A stretch of DNA of 57,541 nucleotides from Gammaproteobacteria bacterium (GCA_011321775.1 DROT01000261.1:1-57541); one strand, 5' to 3'; positions 26,971 through 36,326 are shown, counted from the first letter of the stretch. Translations and numbers: made by a program. Notes: a model not told the origin generated them from the letters alone.

Positions 26971-29457
26971 TTAACAGGCGTCTACGCGCCTTGCATGCGG
27001 GGCCCCGGTTGCGGGAGACGGCGGTGAGGGAAAGACGGCTGCCGAGCCGAGGTACAGCAGCAACGCCAGCACAATGACCACGGTGAAGCCGAAATGAATC
27101 GCCAGCAGGGTGGCGAGTACCGCGCTGACAACCGAGGCGCAGCCGTTGACGCCCCAGGCCAGCGGGATCAGTCGTACGCCGCCCTGGCCGAGGGCGCCGA
27201 GCGCCAGCGGGAAGGGCATGCCCATGCACCAGGCCAACGGTGCAATCAGCGCCACACTGAGTGCCACGCGCGCGGCCACCGGCCAGTGGGCCAGCCACGC
27301 GAACAGGCTGTCCAGCCACAGCAGCCCGGCGAGGGTCGTCAGCAGGATACCGCCCACCGCGAGCAGGGTGGCGCGCCGCCGTCCGGTGGTCGCTGCCAGA
27401 CGCTGGGCCGTCCGGCTGCCGGCACCGGCGAATACCAGGAAGGAGGCCAGGACGACTGCGGTGGTATACAGCGGATGGTGCAGGAACAGCATGAATTTCT
27501 GAATGAAGGCCATCTCCATGAACAGGAAGGCGAGGCCGATGCCGGCGAAGTAGCTCACCACGCGGGCCTGCAGGCCGGCGGTCGCGGCGCCCTCGGCCGG
27601 CCGTGATCGCAGCAGCAACAGGGGCAGCAGGATGAGCAGGGCACTGGCGGCCAGCGCCTGCAGCAGGGCTGCGATCAGGACCGGATAGCCGGCCTCCAGC
27701 AGGGGCAGGCCGCCGCGCTCGCGCAGTTCGAGAATCTCGGGCAGCGTCGACCATTTGAAGAAGTTGTTGAAATAGGGACGGTCGTCGGTTGCCGGTCGCA
27801 GGTCGAACTTGTAGTCCGTCAGGAAGGCCTCCGCCCCCGGGCCCAGCAGCGCCCGCGCGCCGTCGTGAAAGTAGGGCGCGCGCAGGACGTTGTAGCGGTT
27901 GGCCTCGCTGCGCGGCATGCCGGGGTACCAGACGAGGTCGAAGCTACGCTGTCGACAGAAGGACTTCATGGCGGTGATGAGGTCGTCATCCACCGGGCGC
28001 GCGGCGATCAGCAGGGTGCTGGTCTGCCAGCCACGGATCAGCAACAGCCGCTGCCCGGGGTCGTCGACGCCGCGTCGGCGCAGCGCCTCGATGGCGGTGG
28101 CGAACAGCTTGAGGGTTCCACGCGGCGGCAGTCGCGTCCAGCGGGTGAAGGCGAGCCAGCCGTCGGTGTCCAGGTGGGCGAGGAAGCTTTCCAGCGCCTC
28201 GACGGTGTAGAGGTAGTTCTCGCTCAGGGCAAAGAGGCCACCGCTGCCGCCCGTGCCCTGCAGCGTCAGCTGGATGAGGTCGTAGCGCGCCTCGCGGGTC
28301 TCGACGAAGCCGCGCCCCTCGGCAATGCGTGCGTGCACGCCCGGCTGGTGGTACAGGTCCCCGGAAAAGGCGGCAAAGCGCTCGCTCACCAGCTCGACGA
28401 TGCCGGGATCGAGTTCCACGGCATCGATGCGCCCGCTGCCGAGGCGGCGCGCCTGCAGCACTTCCAGACCGCCGCCGGCGCCGATGATGAGGGTGTGCTC
28501 CGGCGTTGCCAGGTGATAGGGCAACGCCGATGTCAGCTGATCCAGGAAGCCGGGTTCGCCGGCATGCCCCTCATCGCGGGTAATGGCGCCGAGGCTGTTG
28601 CCATCGGCGAACAGGCCGAGCTGCGGCGGCGGACCCTGGCGGGCGTTGAGACTCAGCCCCGGCGCGTAGCGCAGCGGGATACGATCGTTGGCGACCACCT
28701 GCAGCAGCGCCAGCGGCCCGGCGCGCGTGTCCAGCAGGCGCGCCCCGCTGACGCGCAGCGCCTGGCTGATGTCCTTGTAGGGCGAAGGGTGCAGCACCGC
28801 CGTCCGCGCCACCCACAGCTGCGTAGCGGCCAGTAGCAGCAGCACGATGAAGAGCTGGCCGCGCCGCGGCAGTCGCAGTTTCCGCGCCGCGAGCGCCACG
28901 CTCAGCAGCGCCGCGGTGACGATGGCGCCCAGTGCCGGCAGCGGCGCCAGCAACCCCGCCAGCAGGACCACGCCGATACTGCCGGCTCCGGCGCCCAGCA
29001 GGTCGACGGCGTAGACCCGGCCGATATGGCGCCGGTAGCGGGCCAGCGTCAGGGCGATGGCGTTGGCGGCGAAGAAGAAGGGCAGGCTCAGCAGCAGATA
29101 GATGGCGGCCAGGTGCAGCAGCTCGCGCGCCTCCCAGAGCATCTGTTCCGGGTTGAAGGGAATGTCTTGCGCCAGCAGAAAGGCCGGCAGCGCGCTGCCG
29201 GCGAACAGCAGCAGGTTGGTGAGCAGCGCAGCCGGATAGTGCGCCAGCAGGCGCCGTTGCAGCAGCGCCAGAAAGGTGCCGCTGGCGCCGTAGCCGAGCA
29301 GCGCCAGGCTGATGATCATGTAGGCGAAGTGATGCCACTGGATGATGGAGAACAGCCGCATCAGCAGCACTTCGTAGGCGAGTGCTGCCGCCGACAGCAG
29401 GGTGATCGCTGCCAGCGGCGGTCCGGGCGGCCGCCCCGCCCGTTTCTCAGTGTTCAC
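26971..29457 (-). CDS. Large membrane protein with spermidine-synthase-like domain
   Basis: An 828-residue protein. An N-terminal membrane block (about 15-225, roughly seven helices, beginning [20 protein letters not shown]) is followed by a soluble Rossmann domain (about 250-590) with [30 protein letters not shown] and [12 protein letters not shown], as in the SpeE/spermidine synthase superfamily, and then a second membrane block (about 600-815). The pattern fits the fused polyamine-synthase-like membrane proteins of proteobacteria, whose substrate is mostly unproved; the canonical acceptor-site motif of SpeE is not obvious. It overlaps the end of the pcm gene by 11 bases, so both are made from one transcript. 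Confidence 0.78.
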   Translation of the reverse strand: MNTEKRAGRPPGPPLAAITLLSAAALAYEVLLMRLFSIIQWHHFAYMIISLALLGYGASGTFLALLQRRLLAHYPAALLTNLLLFAGSALPAFLLAQDIPFNPEQMLWEARELLHLAAIYLLLSLPFFFAANAIALTLARYRRHIGRVYAVDLLGAGAGSIGVVLLAGLLAPLPALGAIVTAALLSVALAARKLRLPRRGQLFIVLLLLAATQLWVARTAVLHPSPYKDISQALRVSGARLLDTRAGPLALLQVVANDRIPLRYAPGLSLNARQGPPPQLGLFADGNSLGAITRDEGHAGEPGFLDQLTSALPYHLATPEHTLIIGAGGGLEVLQARRLGSGRIDAVELDPGIVELVSERFAAFSGDLYHQPGVHARIAEGRGFVETREARYDLIQLTLQGTGGSGGLFALSENYLYTVEALESFLAHLDTDGWLAFTRWTRLPPRGTLKLFATAIEALRRRGVDDPGQRLLLIRGWQTSTLLIAARPVDDDLITAMKSFCRQRSFDLVWYPGMPRSEANRYNVLRAPYFHDGARALLGPGAEAFLTDYKFDLRPATDDRPYFNNFFKWSTLPEILELRERGGLPLLEAGYPVLIAALLQALAASALLILLPLLLLRSRPAEGAATAGLQARVVSYFAGIGLAFLFMEMAFIQKFMLFLHHPLYTTAVVLASFLVFAGAGSRTAQRLAATTGRRRATLLAVGGILLTTLAGLLWLDSLFAWLAHWPVAARVALSVALIAPLAWCMGMPFPLALGALGQGGVRLIPLAWGVNGCASVVSAVLATLLAIHFGFTVVIVLALLLYLGSAAVFPSPPSPATGAPHARRVDAC

Positions 29458-30196
29458 CGGTCAGCGGCACGAAGCGTACCGGCAGGATCTGGCGCGTGTG
29501 GATGCTGCCGTCCTCGTTCCTGGTGACCACCACCAGCTGCTGTGCCATGAAACGGCTGCCGACCGGGATCAGCATGCGTCCCCCGGGCTTCAGCTGTGCC
29601 ACCAGCGGGGGCGGCACGTGGTCGGCCGCCGCGGTGACGATGATGGCGTCGAAGGGGGCCTGTTCCGGCCAGCCGTAGTAGCCGTCACCCACGCGTGTCC
29701 GGACACGGTGGTAGCCGAGCCGGTCCAGCACCTTGCGCGCCCGCTGCGCCAGCGGTTCGATGATCTCCATGCTGTAGACCTGGTCGGTGAGTTCCGCCAG
29801 CAGGGCGGCCTGGTAGCCGGAACCGGTGCCGATCTCCAGTACCCGGTCGCCGGGTTTCAGTCCCAGCAGGTCGGTCATCAGGGCGACGATGTATGGCTGC
29901 GAGATGGTCTGACCGTAGCCGATGGGAAGGGGGCGGTTCTCGTACGCCTGGCTGCGACGTTCCGGAGGCACGAACAGGTGTCTTGGAACCCTGGCCATGG
30001 CATCCATCACGCGAGCATCGAACTCGCGCCGCTCGAGGTAGGCGCTGGTCTCGCGGAGGTCCTGCTCGATGGCGCGCAGCATCTCCCGGCGCGCGCGGCG
30101 GTACTCCTCTTCATGGTCGTCGGAGGCGGCCGGCACCCCACCGGGCAGGAGGCCGGCGAAAAGCCACACGAGCAGCAGGCGGCGCAGCACCTTCAT
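29447..30196 (-). CDS. pcm: Exported protein-L-isoaspartate O-methyltransferase
   Basis: A 249-residue Pcm, which methylates isoaspartyl residues to start their repair. The core has [33 protein letters not shown], the SAM motif [18 protein letters not shown], and [13 protein letters not shown]. Ahead of it is a clear signal sequence ([17 protein letters not shown], then GGVPAAS), so this copy appears to be sent to the periplasm, where SAM supply is not obvious. The ATG at 30196 begins the signal; ten upstream codons in frame were excluded. It shares a transcript with the membrane spermidine-synthase-like gene, and diverges from the MotA-like gene. Confidence 0.9.
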   Translation of the reverse strand: MKVLRRLLLVWLFAGLLPGGVPAASDDHEEEYRRARREMLRAIEQDLRETSAYLERREFDARVMDAMARVPRHLFVPPERRSQAYENRPLPIGYGQTISQPYIVALMTDLLGLKPGDRVLEIGTGSGYQAALLAELTDQVYSMEIIEPLAQRARKVLDRLGYHRVRTRVGDGYYGWPEQAPFDAIIVTAAADHVPPPLVAQLKPGGRMLIPVGSRFMAQQLVVVTRNEDGSIHTRQILPVRFVPLTGEH

Positions 30197-30264
30197 AGCG
30201 GACAGTTCCCTGAAAAGCTTCCGCAATGTACCCCGGGGGGGCGCCCCCTGCCAACCGTCTAGGG

Positions 30265-30278
30265 TTGACGGCCGTCAA
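30265..30278. promoter_or_regulatory. 14-base perfect palindrome, candidate operator
   Basis: TTGACGGCCGTCAA is a perfect palindrome in the 164-base divergent gap between pcm (minus) and the MotA/ExbB-like gene (plus). Its position suggests a dimeric regulator site controlling one or both directions. No matching -10 at usual spacing is seen, so it is not called a promoter. Confidence 0.35.
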
Positions 30279-30360
30279 GGGGAAAGCGCCGGCCCTTGTG
30301 CTAAGCTATGCGCCCAGCAGGGCTGCGTCGCCGTGGTCCGGATGGCAAGGAGAGATGCAT

Positions 30361-31521
30361 ATGACCCGGCCCACTCATGTCTATGTGTGGATGATCCCCT
30401 TCCTCGCTCTCGTCGGTCTGGCGGCGGGCCTGCTGTACGTCCCGCTGGCCGAAGCCTTCATGTCCAATGCAGTGCTCAACGGCATCATCCTGGGGGTGTT
30501 CCTGATCGGCATCATCATCAACTTCCGCCAGGTCGGGATGCTGTCCTCGGAGGTCGCCTGGATCAACCACTTTCGCGGCAAGCCCAAGCACTTCTGGCAG
30601 TCGATTCCCGACGAGCCGCGCCTGCTGGCGCCGCTGGCGAAGATGCTGCGCCAGCACGACCGCGAGTTCCTCAGCCTGTCGCCGCTGTCGCTGCGTTCGC
30701 TGCTGGACAGTGTGCGCATGCGCCTGGACGAGGAACGCGATGTCTCGCGCTACATGATCGGGCTGCTGATCTTCCTGGGCCTGCTGGGCACCTTCTGGGG
30801 CCTGCTGGTCACGGTGAGCGCGGTGGGTGACATCATCGGCGACCTGGCCGGCGGCAGCGGCAGCGATACGCTGATGTTCGGTACCCTGCTCGAGGGCCTC
30901 AAGCAGCCCCTGTCCGGCATGGGTACCGCTTTCAGCTCCTCGCTGTTCGGACTGGCGGGTTCGCTGGTGCTGGGCTTCCTCGACCTGCAGTCCGGCCACG
31001 CCCAGAACCGCTTCTTCAACGAGCTCGAGGACTGGCTCTCGGGCGTGACCCGCCTCAGCAGCCAGCTGATCGGCGACCGCGAACCCAGCGAGCCCGCCTA
31101 TATCCACGCCATGCTGGAACAGACGGCCGAGACCCTGGACCGGCTGCAGCGCAGCGTGGCGCGCGAGGAGACGCAGCGCCAGGCACTCACCGACCAGATC
31201 CAGGGGCTGGGCAAGGAACTGGCGGTGCTGGCGGATCTGGCGCGCGAGGAGAAACACCTGCTGGCCTCGCTGGCCAGGGGCCAGAACGAACTGGCGCCGG
31301 CGGTGGCCCGGCTGGCGGATACCCGGGCCGACAGTGACGAGGCCATCAACGAACACATCCGCAACCTGGACATCAACATCGGGCGCCTGGCGGACGAACT
31401 CGCCGCCGGCCGCGAGCACCTGTCGCAGGAGATCCGGGATGAACTGCGACTCATCGGTCGTGCCCTGACCGCCGAGACCCGCAGCCAGGCGCGCCAGCGC
31501 AAACAGATCAAGGCGCACTGA
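30361..31521 (+). CDS. MotA/TolQ/ExbB-family proton-channel protein with coiled-coil tail
   Basis: A 386-residue inner-membrane protein. Helices at about 10-32 and 35-55 are followed by a cytoplasmic stretch, then the MotA/ExbB core: YMIGLLIFLGLLGTFWGLL, a loop, and GMGTAFSSSLFGLAGSLVLG (about 135-225). Residues about 240-386 form a long hydrophilic heptad-rich tail, probably coiled coil. Of the two in-frame ATGs six bases apart, 30361 is chosen since AGGAG is 8 bases upstream. The stop overlaps the start of the OmpA-domain gene by one base (TGATG), so the two form a stator-like pair. No TonB, TolA, flagellar or Zorya effector gene is beside them. Confidence 0.85.
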   Translation: MTRPTHVYVWMIPFLALVGLAAGLLYVPLAEAFMSNAVLNGIILGVFLIGIIINFRQVGMLSSEVAWINHFRGKPKHFWQSIPDEPRLLAPLAKMLRQHDREFLSLSPLSLRSLLDSVRMRLDEERDVSRYMIGLLIFLGLLGTFWGLLVTVSAVGDIIGDLAGGSGSDTLMFGTLLEGLKQPLSGMGTAFSSSLFGLAGSLVLGFLDLQSGHAQNRFFNELEDWLSGVTRLSSQLIGDREPSEPAYIHAMLEQTAETLDRLQRSVAREETQRQALTDQIQGLGKELAVLADLAREEKHLLASLARGQNELAPAVARLADTRADSDEAINEHIRNLDINIGRLADELAAGREHLSQEIRDELRLIGRALTAETRSQARQRKQIKAH

Positions 31522-32666
31522 TGCTCATCGCCGGTCGTCGCCGCCACGGTATCGATATCTGGCCCGGTTTCGTCGACGCGCTGTCGGCGCTGCTGATGGT
31601 GGTGGTATTCGTGTTGCTGCTGTTCTCGGTGGGGCAGTATCTGCTCACCGACGCCCTGGTCGGCCGTGACCAGGCGCTCGACCGGCTGCACAGCAAGATC
31701 AGCGCCCTGGCCGAGGTGCTGGCGCTTGAACGCAAGGAGAAGGCGAAGCTCGAACAGCAGGTCACGGAACTGAACGGTCGCTTGCAGGCGACCGTGGCGG
31801 CCCGGGACAGCCTGCAGGCGCGGCTGGCGGAGGTGACGGCGCAGGCCGACTCGACGGCCGCCAGCCTGGAACAGACGCGCAGCGAGCTGGCGACGGCGCG
31901 CCAGCAGATCGAGGTCGGCGAGGCGAGTCTGGAGCAGCAGCGCCAGACCATCGCCGGCCTGGAAGGCGAACGCGATCGTCTGCGCGCCTCGCTGGACGAA
32001 AGCGAACAGGCCCGCTCGCAACAGCAGCAGCTCACGCAGCAGGCGCAGGACAAGGTGGCCGAGCTGGGGGCCCGGATCGCCGCCCTGACCGAGCAGCTGG
32101 CGCGCGTCAACCAGGCGCTGGAGGCGGCCGAGGCCAGCGTCGCGGAGAAGGACCTGCGCATCGAGGACCTCGGACGGCGCCTCAACGTGGCGCTGGCCAA
32201 CAAGGTCGAGGAACTGGCGCGCTACCGGTCGGAATTCTTCGGCAAGCTGCGCCAGGCGCTCAAGGACAATCCCGATATCCACGTGGAGGGCGACCGCTTC
32301 GTGCTGCCCTCCGAGGTGCTGTTCTCTTCGGCATCGGCCGACCTCGACAAGCAGGGGCGCGAGCAGATCGCCGCCGTGGCTCATACCCTCAAGGCGATCA
32401 CGGAGAAGATTCCCGATGACATCGACTGGGTGTTGCGCGTCGATGGCCACACGGACAAGCGGCCGATCCGCAAGGCCTTCAAGTCGAACTGGGAACTGTC
32501 CTCGGCGCGCGCCATCAGCATCGTCAAGTACCTCATCCACCTCGGTATTCCCGCCAACCGCCTGGTGGCGGCGGGCTTCGGTCCCTATCACCCGCTGGAT
32601 CCGGCGGACACGCCCGAAGCCTATCGCCGCAACCGTCGTATCGAGCTGAAACTCACCAGTCGCTGA
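31521..32666 (+). CDS. MotB-like protein: TM, long coiled coil, OmpA peptidoglycan-binding domain
   Basis: A 381-residue partner of the MotA-like protein. The single helix (about 14-39) has FVDALSALLMVVVFVLLLFS with D19, the position of the proton-binding Asp of MotB/ExbD. Residues about 45-240 are an unusually long, Gln/Glu/Leu-rich periplasmic coiled coil. The C-terminal OmpA domain (about 255-381) has VLFSSASADLDKQG, VDGHTDKRPI and NWELSSARAISIVKYL, the peptidoglycan-binding signature. Together the pair should form a proton-driven machine reaching the cell wall; its client is unknown. Confidence 0.88.
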   Translation: MLIAGRRRHGIDIWPGFVDALSALLMVVVFVLLLFSVGQYLLTDALVGRDQALDRLHSKISALAEVLALERKEKAKLEQQVTELNGRLQATVAARDSLQARLAEVTAQADSTAASLEQTRSELATARQQIEVGEASLEQQRQTIAGLEGERDRLRASLDESEQARSQQQQLTQQAQDKVAELGARIAALTEQLARVNQALEAAEASVAEKDLRIEDLGRRLNVALANKVEELARYRSEFFGKLRQALKDNPDIHVEGDRFVLPSEVLFSSASADLDKQGREQIAAVAHTLKAITEKIPDDIDWVLRVDGHTDKRPIRKAFKSNWELSSARAISIVKYLIHLGIPANRLVAAGFGPYHPLDPADTPEAYRRNRRIELKLTSR

Positions 32667-32696
32667 GTCGGTTTCCCTGCGCGCCGCTGACCGCCG

Positions 32697-33788
32697 TCAG
32701 CGATGCTGTTCGCTGCGCCACTGCTGGAAGGTGGGATAGCGGCGGTAGGCGCCGCTGAGGATGTAGTCGAGCACATTCTTGAGGCGATAGAACTGTACCA
32801 CCGAGTCGACGCGCAGGATCTCGTGGCCGCGTTCGTCGAAGAAGATCAGGGTCGGCGCGTAGAACAGCCCCAGTTCGTCGGCCCACTTGCGCGCCGTGGT
32901 GTGTTCGCCGGTAGGGGTGATCACCGGCGTGTCGCTCCACATGTTGAGCTGGGTGGCATCCATCTTCAGGAAGCGCCTGCGTATGTCCGCGTCCCGCAAC
33001 GGGCCGCTGTGCAGTACGTCACAGGCATGGCAGTCGCCCTGTTCGAAGAACACCACCAGTGGCCGCTGGCCCGGTATGCGGCTGCGATCGAGGGCGTGTG
33101 GGGGTGGCGAGAAGAAGTCCTCCTCGTTGAGGTCGCCGGCCTCGAATTTCAGGGGAACGCCGGCGCGTGCGAGATAGGTGCGGAAGTCCTCCGTGCGGTA
33201 GTAACCGTCGGCCACGTATTCGAGCGCGGCGCGGAACTTGTAGGGCGGGTAGTAGCCGGTGAGGCGCAGCGCCTCGCGACCGCTGGCGTCGTAGAAGATC
33301 AGCGTGGGGGTGAAGTTGACCTTCTGCTTCACCGCGAAGCTGCGCTCGGTCCAGATGGAACCGTTCAGGTCGGTGACCTCGCGCTGGCCGTGGATGTCGA
33401 TGCCGACGACGTCAAAGTGCTTGCGGGTGTAGGTCCGGATGTCGGCCTTGCCAAAATCGTTTTCCAGCAGTTTCCGGCAGTAGGCGCAGTATTTCTGTCC
33501 GAGGTAGACGATGAGGCCCTGTTTGCCGTGGGCGACGGCTTCTGCCAGGTCGTCGCCGAGATCGAGGAAACTGAGCTTGAACCACGCCGGGTGGGTGATG
33601 GCTTCCGGCAGCGGCGCATCCTCGAAGTTCTCGAATTGATCGAAGAATTCATCGCCGGGTTCGTCCTCGGTAGCGGCCTGTGTCACGCCGGCAAGGGTGC
33701 ACAGGAACAGCAGCATCAGCAGGCGGCCGCAGCGTGCCGCGGTTGGCCTGGGTAGCGGACGCCGTGGACGGGGCGGTGGCGGCTGCAA
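32697..33788 (-). CDS. Exported tandem-thioredoxin-fold protein
   Basis: A 363-residue protein with two thioredoxin-like domains. A basic, proline-rich N-region and hydrophobic core (about 22-38, ending VTQAAT) form a signal peptide. Domain 1 (about 75-195) has CAYC at 101-104 and the cis-Pro segment NFTPTLIFYD; domain 2 (about 235-355) has CHAC at 253-256 and FYAPTLIFFDERG. Both CxxC pairs are intact, resembling SoxW/DsbD-gamma-like periplasmic thiol reductases. The start is a TTG with AGGAG upstream; an ATG at codon 25 would cut the signal peptide. The gene converges with the OmpA-domain gene and diverges from trpB2. Confidence 0.78.
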   Translation of the reverse strand: MQPPPPRPRRPLPRPTAARCGRLLMLLFLCTLAGVTQAATEDEPGDEFFDQFENFEDAPLPEAITHPAWFKLSFLDLGDDLAEAVAHGKQGLIVYLGQKYCAYCRKLLENDFGKADIRTYTRKHFDVVGIDIHGQREVTDLNGSIWTERSFAVKQKVNFTPTLIFYDASGREALRLTGYYPPYKFRAALEYVADGYYRTEDFRTYLARAGVPLKFEAGDLNEEDFFSPPPHALDRSRIPGQRPLVVFFEQGDCHACDVLHSGPLRDADIRRRFLKMDATQLNMWSDTPVITPTGEHTTARKWADELGLFYAPTLIFFDERGHEILRVDSVVQFYRLKNVLDYILSGAYRRYPTFQQWRSEQHR

Positions 33789-33953
33789 GGGTACTGCTCT
33801 CCTGCGTTTGTCGTGACTGCGTGGTTTCCTGAGTGTAGGACGCGGCGGGGGGCAATAATAGTCCCTGTGCGGAGATCGGACGGTTGACGCACCCTGTTGC
33901 AGCGGCTAGCGTTCCTTCCGGATAACAACAAAACCACCCCAGCGGAGGAAACC

Positions 33954-35312
33954 ATGCGCACAACCAAGGTCCTGCTCGAGGAATCGGAGATCCCGACCCA
34001 GTGGTACAACGTGGTCGCCGACATGCCCAATCCACCGGCCCCGCCGCTGGGACCGGATGGCCAGCCCATCGGTCCCGATGCACTGGCGGCGATCTTTCCC
34101 GAGGCGCTGATCGAACAGGAGGTCAGTGGCGAACGCTGGATCGACATCCCCGATACGGTGCGCGAGATCTACACCCTGTGGCGACCCTCGCCCCTGTACC
34201 GCGCCCACCGCCTGGAACAGGCCCTGGAAACGCCGGCCCGCATCTACTACAAGTACGAGGGTGTCAGTCCGGCCGGTTCCCACAAGCCCAACACCGCGGT
34301 GGCGCAGGCCTACTACAACAAGAAGGCCGGTATCCGCCGCCTGACCACCGAGACCGGCGCCGGCCAGTGGGGTTCCTCGCTGGCGCTGGTGGGGGAGATG
34401 TTCGGTATCGACGTGCGGGTGTACATGGTGCGCGTGAGCTACGAACAGAAACCCTTCCGCCGTTCCATGATGCACACCTGGGGGGCGGAGGTGCTGGCCA
34501 GTCCCTCCGACCAGACCGAGGCGGGGCGGCGCATCCTGGCCGAGCACCCGGATTCTCCCGGCTCCCTGGGCATTTCCATTTCCGAGGCGGTGGAGGAGGC
34601 GGCTTCGCGCGACGACACCAACTATGCGCTGGGCTCGGTGCTGAACCATGTGCTGCTGCATCAGACCGTCATCGGACTGGAGGCGAAGAAACAGTTCGAC
34701 AAGGTCGGCGACTACCCGGACGTGGTGTTCGCGCCCTGCGGCGGCGGCTCCAACTTCGGCGGCGCGGCCTTTCCCTTCTTCGCCGACAAGGCGGCCGGCC
34801 GCGAGGTGCGGCTGGTGGCGGTGGAGCCCAGTTCCTGTCCCACCCTGACGCGCGGCCACTATGCCTACGATTTCGGCGACAGCGTCGGCCTGACGCCGCT
34901 GTTGAAGATGTACACCCTCGGTCACGACTTCGTGCCCCCGGGCATCCACGCCGGCGGCCTGCGTTACCACGGTGACTCGGCGCTGGTCTCGCAGCTCTAC
35001 CACGAAGGACTGATCGAGGCCGTGGCCGTGCCGCAGCTGGCGACCTTCGAGGCCGGGGTGCAGTTCGCGCGCGCCGAGGGCATCATCCCGGCGCCGGAGT
35101 CCAACCATGCCATCCGCGCCTGTATCGACGAGGCGCTGCAGTGCAAGGAGCGTGGCGAGGCGAAGACGCTGTTCTTCAATCTCTCCGGCCACGGCCACTT
35201 CGACATGGCGGCCTACGACCGCTATTTCAGCAAGCAGCTCGAGGACTTCGAGTACCCGGAGGAGGCCATCGAGGAGGCCCTGCACCACCTGCCGAAGGTG
35301 GCAGAGGGGTGA
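33954..35312 (+). CDS. trpB: TrpB2-type tryptophan synthase beta chain
   Basis: A 452-residue PLP enzyme of the TrpB2 (TrpB-like) subfamily, about 50 residues longer than TrpB1, with the N-terminal extension ending in [15 protein letters not shown]. The PLP lysine is K111 in [11 protein letters not shown], and the phosphate-binding loop is [10 protein letters not shown]. The catalytic Glu region [14 protein letters not shown] is intact. TrpB2 joins indole and serine without needing TrpA; no trpA or other trp gene is nearby, so it may salvage indole. The strong ribosome site GGAGGAA supports ATG 33954; the frame is open further upstream without coding character. Confidence 0.92.
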   Translation: MRTTKVLLEESEIPTQWYNVVADMPNPPAPPLGPDGQPIGPDALAAIFPEALIEQEVSGERWIDIPDTVREIYTLWRPSPLYRAHRLEQALETPARIYYKYEGVSPAGSHKPNTAVAQAYYNKKAGIRRLTTETGAGQWGSSLALVGEMFGIDVRVYMVRVSYEQKPFRRSMMHTWGAEVLASPSDQTEAGRRILAEHPDSPGSLGISISEAVEEAASRDDTNYALGSVLNHVLLHQTVIGLEAKKQFDKVGDYPDVVFAPCGGGSNFGGAAFPFFADKAAGREVRLVAVEPSSCPTLTRGHYAYDFGDSVGLTPLLKMYTLGHDFVPPGIHAGGLRYHGDSALVSQLYHEGLIEAVAVPQLATFEAGVQFARAEGIIPAPESNHAIRACIDEALQCKERGEAKTLFFNLSGHGHFDMAAYDRYFSKQLEDFEYPEEAIEEALHHLPKVAEG

Positions 35313-35344
35313 GGTGTGCCAGCGGATGATGCGACAGACCGCTA

Positions 35345-35395
35345 TTCAATGAAATAGATTAATAATATTATTCAATATATTGTTTTATATAATGA
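35345..35395. other. A+T-rich tract
   Basis: About 50 bases made almost only of A and T, in otherwise G+C-rich DNA, between trpB2 and the methyltransferase gene. It includes a TATAAT hexamer at 35388-35393, but no good -35 at the right distance, and a small AATAATATTATT palindrome. It may be a promoter region or foreign DNA; no coding frame fits. Confidence 0.5.
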
Positions 35396-35515
35396 AAGAC
35401 GTGCTGAAACATGGTGCGCTGCAGGCCGGATACGTCAATCCCGGGTAATGAAATCGATCCGTTGGAGATTGCCGCGTCGCTTCGTTCCCTGTAAATGCAG
35501 CTCAGGGAATCCCCT

Positions 35516-35545
35516 TTCCGTGCCCTTCCGTGTGTTTCCGTGGCT
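35516..35545 (+). repeat. Single copy of the TTCCGTG-type repeat at the 5' edge of the methyltransferase gene
   Basis: The 30 bases end in CCGTGTGTTTCCGTGGCT and match the right arm at 36296-36326 almost base for base. This copy overlaps the beginning of the methyltransferase frame. Together with the inverted arm at 36248-36278 it brackets the gene. Confidence 0.75.
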
Positions 35546-36211
35546 GACGACGCCGAAGTGAAAGATGACCTCGGCCGCAGCTGCTGCCCCCTCTGCGCCG
35601 CCACTGACAGCGATGACTTTTTCCGCGACCGGCGCCGTTCCTACCAGCAGTGCCGCCACTGTCGGCTGGTGTTCGTGCCGCCTCGCTATCATCTGTCCCC
35701 GGAAACCGAGAAAGCCGAATACGACCTGCACCGCAACGACCCGCACGACCCCGGCTACCGCCGCTTTCTCGGGCGCCTGTTCGAGCCCGTGCGCCGGCGC
35801 CTGCCGGTCGGCAGTCGCGGTCTCGACTTCGGCTGCGGGCCGGGGCCGGCGCTGGCGCTGATGTTCGCCGAGGCGGGGTATCCGATGAGCGTCTACGATC
35901 CCTTCTACGCCGACGTGCCGCAGCGGCTGCGGCAGCGCTATGACTTCATTACCGCCACCGAGGTCGTCGAGCACCTGCGGCGCCCCGGAGAGGAACTGCA
36001 GCGCCTGTGGCGGCTGCTGGAGCCGGGCGGCCTGCTGGGCATCATGACCAAGCGGGTGATCGACCGCGAAGCCTTCGCCGGCTGGCACTACCGGCGTGAC
36101 CCGACGCACGTCTGCTTCTTTTCCGACGAGACCTTCGAATGGCTGGCACAATGCTGGGGTGCCGGCTTGGAGTTTGTCGGTAATGATGTGGTCATTCTGG
36201 CCAGGCGCTGA
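35540..36211 (+). CDS. Class I SAM-dependent methyltransferase with N-terminal zinc ribbon
   Basis: A 223-residue protein. The N-terminus carries two Cys pairs (CCPLC and, 20 residues on, CRHC), a zinc-ribbon seen in a class of small methyltransferases. The core has motif I GLDFGCGPGPALALMFAE, then YDFITATEVVEHLRRPGEEL and LEPGGLLGIMTKRV. The substrate is unknown. The start is uncertain: the GTG at 35540 is preferred because the next ATG upstream (35495) would translate a dispersed repeat, but neither has a clear ribosome site. The gene stands alone, flanked by inverted repeat copies and an A+T-rich tract, which suggests it was inserted into the greA-yhbY gap as a unit. Confidence 0.75.
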   Translation: MADDAEVKDDLGRSCCPLCAATDSDDFFRDRRRSYQQCRHCRLVFVPPRYHLSPETEKAEYDLHRNDPHDPGYRRFLGRLFEPVRRRLPVGSRGLDFGCGPGPALALMFAEAGYPMSVYDPFYADVPQRLRQRYDFITATEVVEHLRRPGEELQRLWRLLEPGGLLGIMTKRVIDREAFAGWHYRRDPTHVCFFSDETFEWLAQCWGAGLEFVGNDVVILARR

Positions 36212-36247
36212 AACGGGTTTCGGGTCAGCCCGACAGCAATTTATCGT

Positions 36248-36326
36248 TAGCCACGGAAGCACACGGAAGAACGCGGAAGCAAGTGGCACGGATAATTCCG
36301 TGTCCTTCCGTGTGTTTCCGTGGCTA
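36248..36326. repeat. Inverted repeat of ACGGAA units downstream of the methyltransferase
   Basis: The left arm 36248-36278 begins TAGCCACGGAAGCACACGG; the right arm 36296-36326 is its reverse complement at 28 of 31 positions, with a 17-base loop. Each arm contains three CGGAA-type units about 10-11 bases apart. It lies in the 172-base gap between the convergent methyltransferase and yhbY genes and could fold into a strong hairpin. No T-tract follows. Confidence 0.85.

Noticed and set aside
30361-32666. Zorya-type anti-phage ZorA/ZorB pair
   Set aside because: The MotA plus OmpA-domain layout with coiled coils recalls ZorAB, but the MotA-like protein is too short, and no ZorC, ZorD or ZorE gene is on either side.
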